Of a DNA stretch of 64,000 bases, positions 1-14,200 are shown one piece after another; the stretch's first letter is position 1, and each line of letters begins with the position of its first letter. This stretch comes from Homalodisca vitripennis (lineage: Eukaryota > Arthropoda > Insecta > Hemiptera > Cicadellidae). Both the position numbers and the translations under genes were made by a program. The stretch covers positions 120,863 through 184,862 of the forward strand of contig NW_025777489.1 of assembly GCF_021130785.1 (NCBI RefSeq). The letters run 5' to 3'. Below the pieces are notes generated by a model, which had not been told where the DNA came from, ran no database searches, and saw only the letters and a program-made list of their open reading frames with translations.

Positions 1-2619
1 TTTGAGTTGATGAAATTATCCTGTTCACTCAAGGGAAACAATTAGCCAATCTATAAATAAACCCTGAAGAACACTATATTACATTTGTACTTTACCTAGC
101 AGAGTGTTCGCAATTTGCACACAGTGATCTCTGCTATTAAGACATGACGAAACCTATTAATCGGAAAACCTCGAAAACCACTCGTCCCTACCCAAAATAC
201 AGTGACGCATGATACATTTAGGTGCTATTTACGTGCTTGACATTGAAACAACCGTTATTTATGTTTCTGACCATCGTTTTTTGTGTAAAAAATAGAAAAC
301 AAACATAGAAAAATTTCATTGTTTTACATTTTAACCCTTTTATTTACCTATGTCCTCCACTTCCACCAAAAACAATGCGGCTGACCATAAAGACGTTCTA
401 AGAATATATTCCTCTATCGAATTCCAGAAATAACCAGGTTATGTCCACATACAGTACAAATTGACTCTCGGTACCTACCTACAAAATAGAAAAAAATAAA
501 TAATTGAAGAGAGAATAAGGTCAGGAAATTTCGACATAATAATGATAACTTTTTTACACCAAATTGTCATAATTAGTTATTTCTTCTATTACACATGGTT
601 AAAATCTTGAACTAATTATATGATTAATAATGACTGAATAAGAAAATAATGATTAAATAAGAGGATATTAACGAAAGATGAGCGCCGCTGGTGTCAATAA
701 TACTGACCTCTTTTAGCTCGCCTGAATATCAGCTGAATGGTTCATTTGGTTTTAGTTCGTCCTACTCTAATCCCTCAGCTATTGGCATATCCCAGTTTTA
801 CATTATCTCTTCATTTATAGATATATTCCTAATACCCGACTGTAGTTAACTGTTTCATACATTGAATAGCTTCACTGTGGATTTGTTTTGACCTCTGATA
901 GTTTAGCTAAATGTTTATAGTAAGATAATTTCTATTATGAGATTCTGAGAATCAACTGCGTACAACAATCTAAAAATAGTATTAATATTTCATTTAAATA
1001 TTTGAAAGGATCTGTGGGAAAGCGTAACAGAGTGCACAAATAAGTAACTTTTGTTGTAGATTGTTTGATTTCAGTTTTAATTTAAAATAAACTAATTTAA
1101 AATAAAAGTATAAGGCAGGTTAATGAAAAAATTGGTGACAATAATTTCCGAAGAGCCAAATCGAATCTAAAACTATTCCTACGTGATAGTCTTAAATAAA
1201 AAATGGATTTTACCTTTGATATATTGCTAAATCTGGAAATAAAACTAAGATATATCTTTTAAATAAACTATACTATGTCAAAAATATATTCTGAAATTAA
1301 AGCAGATTAGAAATCTGAAAATCGGGTTTTGGGGTAATAAATAGCTACACAATCCTAGGCTCACCATTACGGTCCCTTTTAGTCATGGTATCACCAATTC
1401 AACAGCGGTACTTTTTATATTTATTTTTTGTTTAAACATTTTTAAGAATATATAATCTCGATAAAATGTCTGCATAAAAACGTGATTTACTACGAATTTT
1501 AGATATAACGATCAATAATATAAAAAGTAGTAATATATTAAAATATTAAATATTTAGCCTATTCTGTACTTATGAATTTTCAAATAACGGAGTTTTAAAA
1601 TTTTTTATTTAAACAGTAAGTATTTTTTCACTTATTTTAACTCTGTCTGTATTGAAAGAGCACTGTTATTATCTTACAAACCTTTCATCTACAATACATA
1701 TTAAGAATATAATGAAATGACTAATCATATCTTCACGTTTTACATAACACTATGCAACGTAGTATTAATAGACCCAACAGAATGGAATATGATTTTTACA
1801 GATGAACAGACAGACGTGCAGATTCTCATTTTATATGTTAACACCAAAATTGATTTTTCGAAAAAGTTAAAGTTTAAGATCTGTCGACTGAAGATTGCAC
1901 GCAACAGTGTGGCTGAATTATTTCAAGTATTTAATTGTGGAAGTAATATTTCGATTTGGAGTGAACCGGAAAACTTTTATGTAGTTTTTAAAATCAGAGT
2001 TAGTAGACTAATAAATGTAAGGAATGTAAGCAAAGGACGTTTATTAATTAATACTAAAACTATTCAAAGGTAATTGCTCGTAAATATAAACTCGTATAAC
2101 AAGCCAAACTACCCGTAATTGTATAAGGTAAACCAACGTGTAACCTGATGCTGTGTGCTGCGGTAATTGTAATTATACCAGTCGTGGGCCACATGGTCAT
2201 TACATTGTGGCTGTCAATGTGTGGTTTCTATTACATATTCAATTACCCTGTGTTTACATGATTTGGGGTTTTCAACAGTGTACTAAAAGCAGTAATGGAA
2301 ATTTCAATATTTATATACGGAGTTTAAAATAATTGGAGACATAGTTTGGAACATGTTTAAATTAAGGGAAATAAACAAGAGTGTTTCCTTTACACTGTGA
2401 TCCATTGCAAGACATTAAGTTATGACCTTGTATTTGTGGAAGCTTATTAGAATTCTACTTTCTAATGCATAAAACATTTTATTCAAATTTTCATGAAACC
2501 GATAGTAAGAGAAACCATTTTCAAAATACTTAAATACTAACTTACTGCTTTAGAAAATAAGTAAACTAAAAGAAAGTAATAAGCACATACTAATTGCGTT
2601 TTTAATCGATTTACAAAGA

Positions 2620-2623
2620 AATA

Positions 2624-2656
<33 letters not shown>
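2620..2656. repeat. (AT)n microsatellite
   Basis: Almost uninterrupted alternating AT dinucleotides, directly visible. Confidence 0.9.
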
Positions 2657-2984
2657 TCATAGATTTATATGTCTTATATGACCTAAATTAGAAACTATTT
2701 AAGAAAAAAAGGTTGCATTATGTTTTTGAAGTTATTTATATAATAAATAAGGAAAGCCAATATGACACGCAATTATTACCACAACGATTACGAGGCGGAA
2801 GATTCCAAGACACCGGGTATTGGTAGTATGACGTCACTAATGTGAGCATCAGGACTGCATTCCATGCACTTTTCATATATTGAACTGGGAGATGATTGTC
2901 CAATATCGAGAAATGTGCGAATAGATTATCTTTTATATTATAGACTCCTTTTAGGCGCACGAAATATTTTTTTAAATGAATATA

Positions 2985-3100
2985 TATATATTGAATTGAA
3001 TTGAACTGCGTTTATTCAAGAAATTATACATTTCTGAGGCCCCGCTAAGTACAATACTTGTCAGCGGGAACCTATATAACTATATTTAATTACAGTTGAG
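2985..3100 (-). mobile_element. Probable 3' end of a truncated non-LTR retrotransposon or SINE
   Basis: The stretch opens with a short TTGAA/TTCAA-type simple repeat (ttgaattgaattgaactg). It is followed by a GC-richer block containing a small inverted repeat (cccgctaa / tcagcggg). Many insect LINEs and SINEs end in such pentanucleotide tails, which would put the 3' end at the left and the element on the minus strand. No coding part remains. The identification rests on the tail alone and is weak. Confidence 0.35.
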
Positions 3101-4584
3101 ATACATAATTACATTTAATTATCTTTCAGGTCCTTAACGTAGTATTTTTAATTTAATTGTGGTGAACATTGGTATATAATATACATACAACAGTGAAATT
3201 ATTAATTTGGAGTGATTAAAAAATATTGTCTGACTATTACTATAAGTTAATACAATACATCATTCCCATAACACTATTAAATATTTAGAACATTCTGTTG
3301 ATTAAGCTTTTAGATAAACTTAAAATTTGAAGAAAAGTGAATAAATTGGGTGAATAGGTCGATGGTATTGACCGTGGCGAATAGTCAAAAGACTCGGTCA
3401 ACTAAGTAACTCATTAGTCTTATCAGTTATTACCCATTCATATCCATTTGTGTAATAACCATTAAAGATATTGGGTTATCGGAAGAGGTAGACAAATATT
3501 ACGTACAATTCAAACATGTTTTCAAAAACGATAAATTTCCGTGCATTGGGCAAGAACCAACAATCATGTCGTGTAGCCTACATACAGACGGATCGAGGTG
3601 AATTAATATGATATAAATGTGGTTCTTACAACTGTTACAGCTATTCCAATTTATTTATTTTATAGAAATTATGTGTATCAAATTTATTCATTCTTACTTA
3701 ATAACTTTTCTTCGCATACAAGTATTTGAACATATGCTGGCGTACTGTGTGTCGGTTATGTCTTTGTTAAATGTTGTGTAAAGTGTGATTGAAATTATTC
3801 AACTGTGTAAGTGGAAATTTGGATATTCAATTTTCCAGGTAAATAACATTATCTTGATAACTATGATATTGCCCCTAATAACTTACATTTAATACTAGAT
3901 ATAATATAAATTATTTTGTTATATATTAAAGCTACACTCTTAGTTATATTTACATTCAGTGCATAGAATAAATAAACATTCAAGCACCTCTCAATCTGGC
4001 AGGTCTTAGCAAACTTTCTATATTAGTCGTTTATAACAACAGATAGTAACCGAGTACATAACTTCATTTCTAATATAAGCTCAAATAATTAAACACAACT
4101 AGTAATTGTTATATCCTTTAGTAGACATAGTTTACCAGAAACACTAGATACAGCACAATGGTGATTACCTCTAGAACCATTAAAATATGCATTCATTATT
4201 AAATTGGTAAGCACCGGTTGAGTACTTTACCGGTTGATTTACTTGATGTATTATCAAAGTGCTATACTGTGCAGTATTAATGGAACACCAGTAGCAAATT
4301 GCAATCATCAGTTTTACGTAAAGTTCAGATTACCTTATACCTAGTCGATTAATCAATATGTTCATTAAAGTGTGAAATAAGCAAAAATATATTATTTAAG
4401 TTTTAAACAGAAAAAAAACAATAATAAAAATCCATCCCTGAGGATAACAGAAGTCTAGAGAGATATACTTGAATTAATTAGTAAACAAATAAAGATATCT
4501 TATTAAACTGTACACATAACAATAAAAGAAAGCAAAACATCTCTCTGACAGATATATAATCAAACACTTGTAGATAGGTCTTGT

Positions 4585-4585
<1 letters not shown>

Positions 4586-4629
<44 letters not shown>
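4586..4629. repeat. (AT)n microsatellite
   Basis: Uninterrupted alternating AT dinucleotides, directly visible. Confidence 0.9.
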
Positions 4630-4633
<4 letters not shown>

Positions 4634-5876
4634 TATATTGAAAATAAGTTAATACTAGGGACCCATGTATTTAAAATTAAAATTTCCTCTCATTTAGTAT
4701 AAAATGTGATCTAAAATATTTCATATAAAGCCTTGTATGAATATCCATTACATTAACTTACCGTTATGTATTGATGTATGTATGTAGCCTGTAAGAAAAT
4801 GAGAAAATAAATCATTCTTTATTCTTTGTATGTTTTCTATGTGTTATATTTCTTTGACTAAATACTGTAGTAAAGGCAAAGAATTTTGAAGAGCAAATAA
4901 ACGTTTTTATTTGTATAGACTTCTGTTTATTTATAGGACCTCGATTTATTTTGTAATGAATGTTTTTTATACATCAAAAACCTGTAGATAGTTTCTTTAA
5001 ATTGAAAAGTAACATTAAAGTATAAAAGAATGAGTCCAGAGGATAGGAGAATAATAAATTGGGGGTTTCCTCAAATCGGTTAATTTCGTTAAATGTATAG
5101 TAAGATTTAATGTAAGAGATACAAATAACTAGACGAGATTATGGCTAGATGAACTTCTCCTCTACATCAAGATAGTAAATAATACAGAAATTGTTATTAT
5201 TCCAATGGTCACGACTTATTTATGTAATGCTGATAACAGTTTGTGATCGTAAAGATTACAACATTAATGACGCAGTTACATATGTATTATCTGGCATGAC
5301 GTGACATCTATCCTTGAACAATAATCCAGGATGCGATGTAAATGTAAGATTATTTTGTGATGACTGTAACCTACCTCGGCAATGCTTGGAGAACAGGCGC
5401 CTTTCATGTTTTTCAATATTAAACTCAAATAGAAAATAGCGGTCAAGGTCAAGCTTTAAATATAAAGAAATATATTGTAAAGAATAATCAGTTAAATTCT
5501 TCCAAAGCTTGACAACGACACATGCTTGTTCAATTTGATATCACTATAGTAATGTCCCGTTTGATGTACTAATAAAAGGCCATTTTGATTATGTATTAAA
5601 GTAATTCATGTGAACTATATTCATAGGTTATCTATCAAATTATGGTTCAATAATGATTATTATTATCGAAGTTTAGTTGATTAAACGTTACAGTTTTGAT
5701 TAAATACAGTATTAAAAGCAATGTTTCAAATGTCTGTATTAAAAAAAAGCTTGACAGTGACCCGTTGATTAAGCTATATAAGGCCATTTGAAATATGTAT
5801 CCTGAGGCAGTTTGAGTAAACTATGATTATAGTAAACACACACTTAGTTATCAAACTGTGCTAGAATAATGATATA

Positions 5877-6368
5877 CAGGGTGATTCATGAGGTTCTCCC
5901 CCCACTTCTACAGCACATTTTACTAGTAAAAATAATGAAAAAATGTTATATAAACATAGGTCCGAAAACGCTTCGTTAGCGAGTTACAGCTAGCGAAAGA
6001 TTTCGCCTGAATTCCTGGGTAAAGAGTAAAAAAAAGCCATACTGAACTTTTGGAAAGGTTAATTAAGTAAGAAATATCGTGGATTCTTATGTATTTTTAC
6101 CTGATAAAGCTAATAAAATAGGTTTCAGAACTGTACCTGTAGTAGTTTTTGAGGGATTCAGGGTTAAATGCAAAAAATTGGGGCACGAAACAATGTTTTT
6201 TTAAGTTTGATGTACAATAACTTTGTTAAATTGGTAATAAATACATAAAATCAACAAACATTAATTGTAGAGAATTTAATTCTGAGAAAATTGATATAAT
6301 CAAAGTCTAAAATAAAACAGAAATAAGTACCGAAAAAATCGATTTTATTCAGTATAATACATTACTAG
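5877..6368. repeat. Left terminal inverted repeat of the mariner-type element
   Basis: The 492 bp from CAGGGTGATTC to ...ATTACTAG are inverted at 7900-8390 with only scattered differences. The element-specific block around 5966-6000 (aaaacgcttcgttagcg) is easy to match in reverse at 8281-8310. Confidence 0.92.
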
Positions 6369-6798
6369 CTGTAAAGAAATACCGTACGGTATTTAGTTAA
6401 AATAAAACAAAAAGAAATTTTTTTTCCTTAATGATGAGATAAATTGAGAAAACAAGATTAACTGTTAAATAAATTTGTTTGTAAATAAAAATATCATGTT
6501 TTATTACGTTGTAATTTTTTTTTTAATACAAATTTACATCAAATGTTCGAAAATAAATGAAGCAAACATTTTCCCATTATTGTTTACTAATCATCGAAAT
6601 GCAGTCTTTTGTTGTATTAATTTCTAAGTTGGTAACGCACGAATAACAGCTGATCAACAATGGTATTCTGTACTGTTACGTTAGAACTGTGTATTAGTGG
6701 TGTTTTGCAAGCTACAGCAGAAGATCGGGTTCTGTGAATCGTGTTATTAAATGCAATTTTTCTGTGAGTTATAATTCGATTGTTTATTCAGCGAAAAA

Positions 6799-7855
6799 AT
6801 GCCTTACTTATTTACATCAGAGGACTACGCTGATATGGTTTTTATTTTGGGTTACTGTAATGGTAATCCTAGAGCTGCTGTAGAAGAATATGAACTACGT
6901 TACCCTAATAGGAGGATTCCAGATACCAAAACAATTTCAGGAACTTTTCGTACTCTTCGGGAAACAGGATCACTACCAAGTACTAGAACCAATTATGAAC
7001 GAGCTGTCCAACTTGATGATGATATTGTTATTAATGCTGTTCATCGCAGTCCAGGTGTAAGTACACGACGTATTTCTAGGCGGATAGGAGTTTCGCAGTC
7101 AACGGTGTGGAGGTCACTTAATCGAAACAAATTTTATCCGTTTTCATAAACAAAAGGTTCAACATCTACAGCTAGGGGATGGTCCGCTTCGCTTGGAGTT
7201 TTGCAACTTTTTGAATATTAATAATCAACTCTACAAGCGTATTTTGTTTACGGTTGAGGCACAATTCACTCGGGATGGTGTCAATAACTTGCACAATAAA
7301 CACTCATGGGCAGAAGAAAATCCACATGAGGTAGTGGAACAGAACTTTCAACACCGATTTAGCGTCAATGTCTGGTGTGGCCTTTTGCACAATCGGCTGA
7401 TTGGACCTTTCATATTACCTGGACGCCTAAATGCTGAGTTCTATTTGCATTTCCTTCAAGAAGAGTTGCCGCAGCTTTTAGAGAATGTTCCTTTACATCT
7501 CAGACAAAATTTATACTTCCAGCATGACGGAGCACCTCCCCACTTTTCACGTGCCGTTTCTGCTTACTTAAATCATCAATTTCCTGGACACTGGATTGGT
7601 CGTGGAGGGCCTCACCCTTGGCCACCAAGATCACCAGATCTATCTCCATTGGATTATTGCATCTGGGGATGGATGAAAGAAATTGTATACAAGACAAAAG
7701 TGAATTCTCGTGATGAATTAATTGCCCGTATTATGGATTCGGCTGTGCAGATACAGGGAAGTCCTGAAAAATTAAGAAACACAACAAAAGCAATACACAA
7801 ATGTGCTGCAAAATGTATTGATAATGATGGCCTCATTTTCGAACATCTATTATAA
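6799..7855 (+). pseudogene. Mariner/Tc1-type transposase, frameshifted and lacking the first catalytic Asp
   Basis: The first open frame (6799-7149, 116 codons) matches the N-terminal half of DUF4817-type insect transposases. It has a conserved N-terminal region ending PNRRIPDTKT and a helix-turn-helix near residues 85-108 (VSTRRISRRIGVSQSTVW). The second frame (about 7143-7855) carries the DDE/D catalytic core: QHDGAPPH holds the second Asp and SPDLSPLDYCIWG the third acidic site. The two halves are in different frames, joined at a TTTT run near 7138-7141 where one base too many ends the first half at a TAA. In the first catalytic motif the expected FTDEAQF reads FTVEAQF, so an Asp is replaced by Val. 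A protein this damaged should not cut DNA. The gene fills the space between the inverted repeats, and no other gene is present. Confidence 0.88.
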
Positions 7856-7899
7856 AAAGGTGCGTACGGTTGGCCCAACCTGATTAATTTTGCTTAAAA

Positions 7900-8390
7900 C
7901 TAGTAATGTATTATACTGAATAAAATCGATTTTTTGGTACTTATTTCTGTTTTATTTTAGACTTTGATTATATCAATTTTCTCAGCATTAAATTCTATAC
8001 AGTTAATGTTTGTTGATTTTATGTATTTATTACCAATTTAACAAAGTTATTGTACATCAAACTTAAAAAAACATTGTTTCGTGCCCTAAATATTTGCATT
8101 TAACCCTGAATCCCTCAAAAACTACTACAGGTACAGTTCTGAAACCTATTTTATTAGCTTTATCAGGTAAAAATACAAAAGAATCCACGATATTTCTTAC
8201 TTAATTAACCTTTCCAAAAGTTCAGTATGGCTTTTTTTTACTCTTTACCCAGGAATTCAGGAGAAATCTTTCGCTAGCTGTAACTCGCTAACGAAGCGTT
8301 TTCGGACCTATGTTTATATAACATTTTTTCATTATTTTTACTAGTAAAATGTGCTGTAGAAGTGGGGGGAGAACTTCATGAATCACCCTG
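7900..8390. repeat. Right terminal inverted repeat of the mariner-type element
   Basis: Inverted partner of 5877-6368. It ends GAATCACCCTG at 8390, followed by TA. Confidence 0.92.
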
Positions 8391-10369
8391 TATACACATT
8401 ATTACTGTGTATTACAAGTGTAGTTGATAAAACGTTACAGTATTTGTTAAATATCAGTTATTAAAGTAATTTTAAATATCTTTAACTAACAAATAATTAA
8501 AATCTAGAACGTTGAAAAAATTAATGTAATAATATTGACAAAAATGTAAATATGGTAAACAAGTACTTCTATAATGTATGAAAGTTGTCTTTCAGTTTAC
8601 AAGGACACAAAGGCTATGTTTGAAAGTCAAACAGTTGCGCAAAGAAAGTGTTGAACTTTAGTTACTCACTGGCAACACTACTTGAATATTTATAACTCAA
8701 ATATTTTATTCAACTTCAACAAGCCCTAAGCGTAACTTGGAAAGTTTCTACTTACCTGTCAAGTACCTATGTAAACAAAATACCAAATGCATTCTTTAAA
8801 CCTACATATTCTAAGAGTTTTCATGATCATATTAGGCTATATATTTCCCTTAAATCAAATTATATTAAGGTGTATAAACCTCCTTTATAAGTTTTCAAAT
8901 AGTACTTCAAGGAGCACTCGTTCAATATTTACGTCCTCCTTAACTAACGAAGATTTAAGTAAGATTCGAAATTTTATTTGGTATAAAAATAAAACTACCT
9001 GTACGTTAGTCTTACTTTTTTAAGTTCTTTTAGTCTATTTTGACTACGCAATTAAGATTTTGATAATGCATGATATATTTATATTCTTCTTACTTTACTT
9101 ATTACTTTTTAACTTACATGTCTTTAAAATTTGCCACACTCTCTCACTGGTTAACTCCAAAAAATCAAGTACTTTTTAACTTGATTTAAAAAGTGACTTT
9201 GATTTTAAGTAATATTAACCGTTGGTTAGTGCAAAAGGGAGAACCAAAGTGGGATTGTGCCAAACACTACATCAAGGTTCCATTTCATCTATCAGCCCTT
9301 CTCTAATGACAGTATCGAAGTCAGATGTCTCGAGCGGAGCCTTTCCTCAGATTACGAAATTCTCTCGATTTATCCAGCGTGTCTTACTGTTGCTTGTTAT
9401 GGGGTTGGTTTCGAAATTAACAAAGAGGTGGTGTACTATAAACGTACTAATAAGGTTGTTGTAAATCTTGTTGGGCTAGATGCTGTCCCCTCAAAAAATA
9501 TAAAATGTCCTTTCTTCACGTCTGACTGTAAAAATTTCAGAACATAAAGTTGGTTTTTAGGATTTTAGAAGTTCTGACTCATATGTTTCCAAGCCCAGGA
9601 TATATAATATATATATAATGTATATAATTCTTACATTTACTTAGTAGAAGTTTTTTCTTACCAGATGCTTTAAGGAAAGCTCTTACGCTTACATTATGCG
9701 TTGTTAGATTCTACCAGTAACATTCATATTTTCATTGATTGACTGCATGGATGGACTCAAGAACTGTTCAGTTTACACACAGTAAGTATACAGCAAGAGA
9801 GTAAAAGCATATTTTTTGGTCTTTGGGTTATTTGGAATAAAGGTCAATGAAAAGTTAACACATGGTGGCTGCAGCAGGTGCTGATAATATTAGCGAAGTA
9901 CATGAAATTTTTACACTGTATATATTATTAAGTTTAATACATTGCTTGATCATCAGTATAATTCAGATGTTTAATAAAACATTAGTAAGTAATTATAATC
10001 CAGGTGGCTTTGCAACGAATTGAAAAACCAATGAATTGCAGGTACTCGTTAAACACTATTATTAAACCGACCTTAATGAACAAAGCGGTGAGTTTTTTTT
10101 GCATACGGTACTGCAAATTAGAAAGCTTCTTTTTTATAATGTCATATGGAATTTTAACCGTTGCTTATGAGAAACACAGAGATGAATACTAACATGCATC
10201 AACGATCCATTCTTTCTCAAACTACATTCCGATAAAAACAAGACTTATATAAGGAAAAACGTTATAAGCGATTATTTTGGAATGTTGTATGAACTTTATA
10301 AGCATTTCTTAATTATAATGGAAGTAGATAGGAAGTAGGTACTAATCCTCTACTCCGTAGTAAGCTTTT

Positions 10370-11000
10370 CAGCCCTACGTACGATAGTATTTTCGGGTAG
10401 GATACGATAAGCTTTTTATATCGGTTTTTAATATCGAAATTGGGAAACGATATTACTTAATCATAACCATCGATATGACCAATCGATACTGATTAATTAT
10501 TTTGAAAAATTAACTTATTCTATATCAACAGCTGTAAACACTGTTACATTATAATACATTATAATAATGTTGTTAATAATAATACACGTAATCGTATTAT
10601 TATTATTATACATAGTATTATACATAGATGTAATAACATATAATTACGTGTGTATATTATAAACAATTCAATGATTGTGACATAAACCATACGAATTGTG
10701 GCTCATAATTATTTATGAGTTTTCCTATTTGATCGATCTCGTTCTGGTTCGTTTATTATTTATGTCATTTCTTATCTATTTATGGTAATTCCTATATTCC
10801 TATATACACATATTTTAATTTAAACATATGAATTTTATTTAGGGCTACAGATACATTTAGGGCTACAGATACTTTTATATCAATTGATAGTCTAGGATTC
10901 AAGATGCGAATATTAGATATCGATGAGTGTATTCTTCGATATAAAAACCGGGTCCGATTATGGTATCCTACCCGTATTTTCTTCATCGGGACAACAAAGC
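10370..11000. mobile_element. Possible MITE or inverted-repeat element
   Basis: A block near 10385-10440 (tttcgggtaggatacgata, then tatatcggtttttaatatcg) recurs inverted near 10935-10985 (cgatataaaaaccg, then ggtatcctacccg). The arms are about 50-60 bp with several mismatches and flank roughly 500 bp of AT-rich DNA. This is the shape of a degraded MITE. I could not find a target duplication, so the class is unknown. Confidence 0.35.
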
Positions 11001-11198
11001 AAACTCAACTATGGCACTGAAAATTATTTTCATCGGAGTAGATTGCAGGATGAGACCCAGAAGTAATCTCTTTTTACCGAATTAGATTTCGGAAATGTTC
11101 GTACGTATATAGTTGTTTTTGGGGGGCAATAACTGAACTGTGACATAAGAAAACATAAACAGTCGGTAGTAGGCACTATTTAAATCAAGTAGTCTTCT

Positions 11199-11232
11199 TA
11201 GTCCTACGCATATATATTTTTGGGTAGGACTA
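11199..11232. repeat. Short perfect hairpin
   Basis: TAGTCCTAC at 11199-11207 is inverted exactly as GTAGGACTA at 11224-11232, with a 16-base AT-rich loop. A related arm pair (CCCTAC...GTAGGA) occurs near 10372-10402. Confidence 0.6.
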
Positions 11233-14200
11233 CTGTAGTACAGGAAATATCTTAGACCGGTAGTATATTACAGTGGCTAGAAGTAAAGTACTTTATACCC
11301 ATGAACACTGAAGTATCAAGTAGAAATGTTCCTACTCTGGTTTGAAAGATTACAGGACTCATTTTAGATTAAGAGCTGACTTAAATAAGCAGCAAGTAAT
11401 TCGATATTGAAAACTGCATATGAAACCGCGGGTAACAGCTAATTGTACAAATATTAAGGTAATAAGGGGTTTGAATCATGGAGGATCTAAACAGGTCTTT
11501 AAGTATTAAAAAATAAGGCCTCGCTTTCTCTATCAATCCCTGTGTACTAATCTACGTGCACATATATTACAAGAAATTTAGTGAGTGTTCACACTGAAAA
11601 CTTCCATCTTTTAAATTTTTCAAGATAAATATGTGTTTTTACTTCTTTATCATGTGAGATAGAACTAATTACAAGAAAGTAAAACATAGTTGTTCAGTTT
11701 AAATGTGCAAAGACTTTAATTGCAAAAGGTGATACTTTATTTAAATCAACATTTAGTTAAACCTTAAAGAAAACGCGATTTTTAACTTTCCAACTAACTT
11801 TAGTTATGAAGAAAATGCAATTGTCAAAGATTTTAAAGGTTATTTGATTTTCATAATCATTCTATAGTTCTTTCAAATCTGTCTTTAAAATCGCCAAAAT
11901 TAGATTAATAAATTGGTCAAATTTAAAGCTACCATTTGAGGTTTATCTGCGTAGATTTAGGACGCTGGAAATAATTTCAAAGCTTAAAACTACTTTTTTG
12001 CATGATATCGTTATATGAAAGGTGAGACTGTGAGCTTTGAAACTTTTTGGGCTTTACATACATGAGACTTCTTAGCCTCTGTTTTACCCTCTGGAGGCTT
12101 TCTGCTGACTGTATGGCGGAGTCTGTGAATACGCAGATCTTCAGTGCTTCTTTTCTCTGCCATATCTGGGATTTTGGGATCTCCTAATCTCTAGGATAAT
12201 TAGGCCTTCAGAGGCTAGATAGTCCAAAGAACTAAGAACTTCTTGGAACTCAAACTAACGTTATATAAAAAAATAAAATATAAAGATTTTCCATCTTCAA
12301 TTAGACTAAAATTGATGAAAAACGTGACGAACTTTTACAAAATGTGTCTAGTGCTTTTAAAATAATTTTATTACGTAATATACTTTATTCCTAACTACTG
12401 TTTATTTTTACTATTAGTGTTAGTGTTAAATTAAATATTATTGCCTATGTAAGCTTTCACACGCTGTAGTTGTATATATTTTAACACATACTTTGTACGT
12501 AATACAATTATACGTAATATTATTGATTAAAGGTTAATAAAAAATCGTATTACTTAAAAGAAAGGTGACAGATAATTCGTTTCTTGAATGAAAACTATTT
12601 CTTTCATTAAATATTATTGAACTCTCTTATTAAAGATTTATACTCAAATTAGTCATAGTTAATAAGACTACTCTGAAGACCTTAGTTAATATATTAAGAG
12701 TGTGGTATGAATAGTATACAGGTGTGAAGTTATCAGCTTTTGTATCCCAAGTGATTGAGGGTATAGAGGGAAGGTGTTGATGGATCTTACTGAGGTCTTC
12801 GACTGTGTCAATCATCCAGAATTGATTGAGGCTTGGCAACACCTGGGGATTACCATTGAGACAGTGAGGTTGCTGTAATTGTAGTGTACACATCGAAAGC
12901 AGTCTATTACGTCAATTACTGATAAGAATTGCTTGGAATCAGTCGGTAATAAGATCAAACCATTTTAATATGAGAAGTTAACTAAAGAAGTGATAAGTTA
13001 TTTTAAATATAGTTATATACTTTTAAATAATTTATTAATTAAACTTCAGAAAATCATAAAGATTTAAAGCAATACATTTTTATCCCTCAGGTTCAAAAGC
13101 TGCGCATGGTTATACAATGTAATATTGGATTGACCTGAAAAATGTATATTAAAAATTTTCCGTAATGTTAAAAAAAGATCAACTTGTTTATTTAATTTCA
13201 AAGATCAGCTCTACGTTGACTTACAACGTAAGGTTTGCGTGTTTATCCTTATTATTATTATTTTTATTACTTAACAGAGTCTTAGATTCATTTGAATGCA
13301 TTATTATTTTTATATTCTATTCTGAAGCATAGTTTTAATTAAGACGTCACGGGTAAATTGCCTAGTTTATTTAATTATTACTGTTATGATGCACTTAAAT
13401 GTACATGCGAGTGCATATTTGTGCGCGGTTTGAGTTATCTGAAACCGTCTAATATGTAAAAAGTTTGTGTAAGGACATTTTTTCTACAAGTTTAAATATT
13501 CTAATAAATCTGTAATAAGTAAATTAAAATATGACTTTATAATGGTAGGAACAACAAAAAACATACTAAAATTTATTTCTTCAGTATTCAATTTTAAAGT
13601 GAATACAAAACTTAAATCTTCCTTGAAAAGTGAACAAAGTTGAAAATTGGCTTGTTAAAAAATCATAAAATATTTTATTTTGGAAAATAGTTTTTGCTCT
13701 AAATTGAAAATAAAAATATCAATAAATTTAAATTCGAAATTAAATAATAGCTATTCCGATCATAAAAATGCATAATCCGTCTACGTGTATAGAATAAAAA
13801 TAAAAAAACTCTTTCCCCTATTTAATCTTTCCGCCAGTACTCTTCATCTTAACCATAAACATAAGTTTCTAAGAATTTCTTTTGTAAGGTGTCCGTCCAT
13901 CCATTCAGATGAATGAAGAAAAAGTTTCAATAAACTTTAGCTCTAAATTATATCGTGATTTGTAATGTATTAGGTATTCAACAGCTGTATAAATAAAATC
14001 ATGATAAAATAAGTTCTAATATCACGACATCAATAGAGGTAATGAATACACCTTTCCTATAAACGTGCATATTAGCATTGTCAAAATAGTTTTTCATTTA
14101 CACGTTCCTCAATTTAAATTGTATTCACAGCAATAATCAGAACCGTTGGATGTGTAGAGTTCAAATTAGAAAAATATAGCGTGTATGAACATTGGATGTG

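Larger units (their letters stand above)
1..5876. other. AT-rich intergenic DNA, no gene recognised
   Basis: No convincing coding exon is visible on either strand. The longest open frames (for example 118 codons at 1717-2073) have no recognisable domain and an AT-driven composition, so I do not call them genes. The stretch holds two AT microsatellites and one probable retrotransposon 3' tail, listed separately. Confidence 0.6.
5877..8390 (+). mobile_element. Tc1/mariner (IS630)-type DNA transposon with long terminal inverted repeats
   Basis: A 2.5 kb element begins CAGGGTGATTCATGA and ends with its inverted copy. The dinucleotide TA lies on both sides (5875-5876 and 8391-8392), the standard target duplication of this superfamily. 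The two terminal repeats are about 490 bp each, much longer than the 20-30 bp of classic mariners. Between them lies one transposase gene, now broken. The repeats are still nearly identical by eye, so the insertion is not very old even though the transposase looks inactive. Confidence 0.92.

Noticed and set aside
9222..9547. Two overlapping plus-strand frames of 80 and 96 codons
   Set aside because: No recognisable domain, no clear splice sites and no neighbouring coding sequence.
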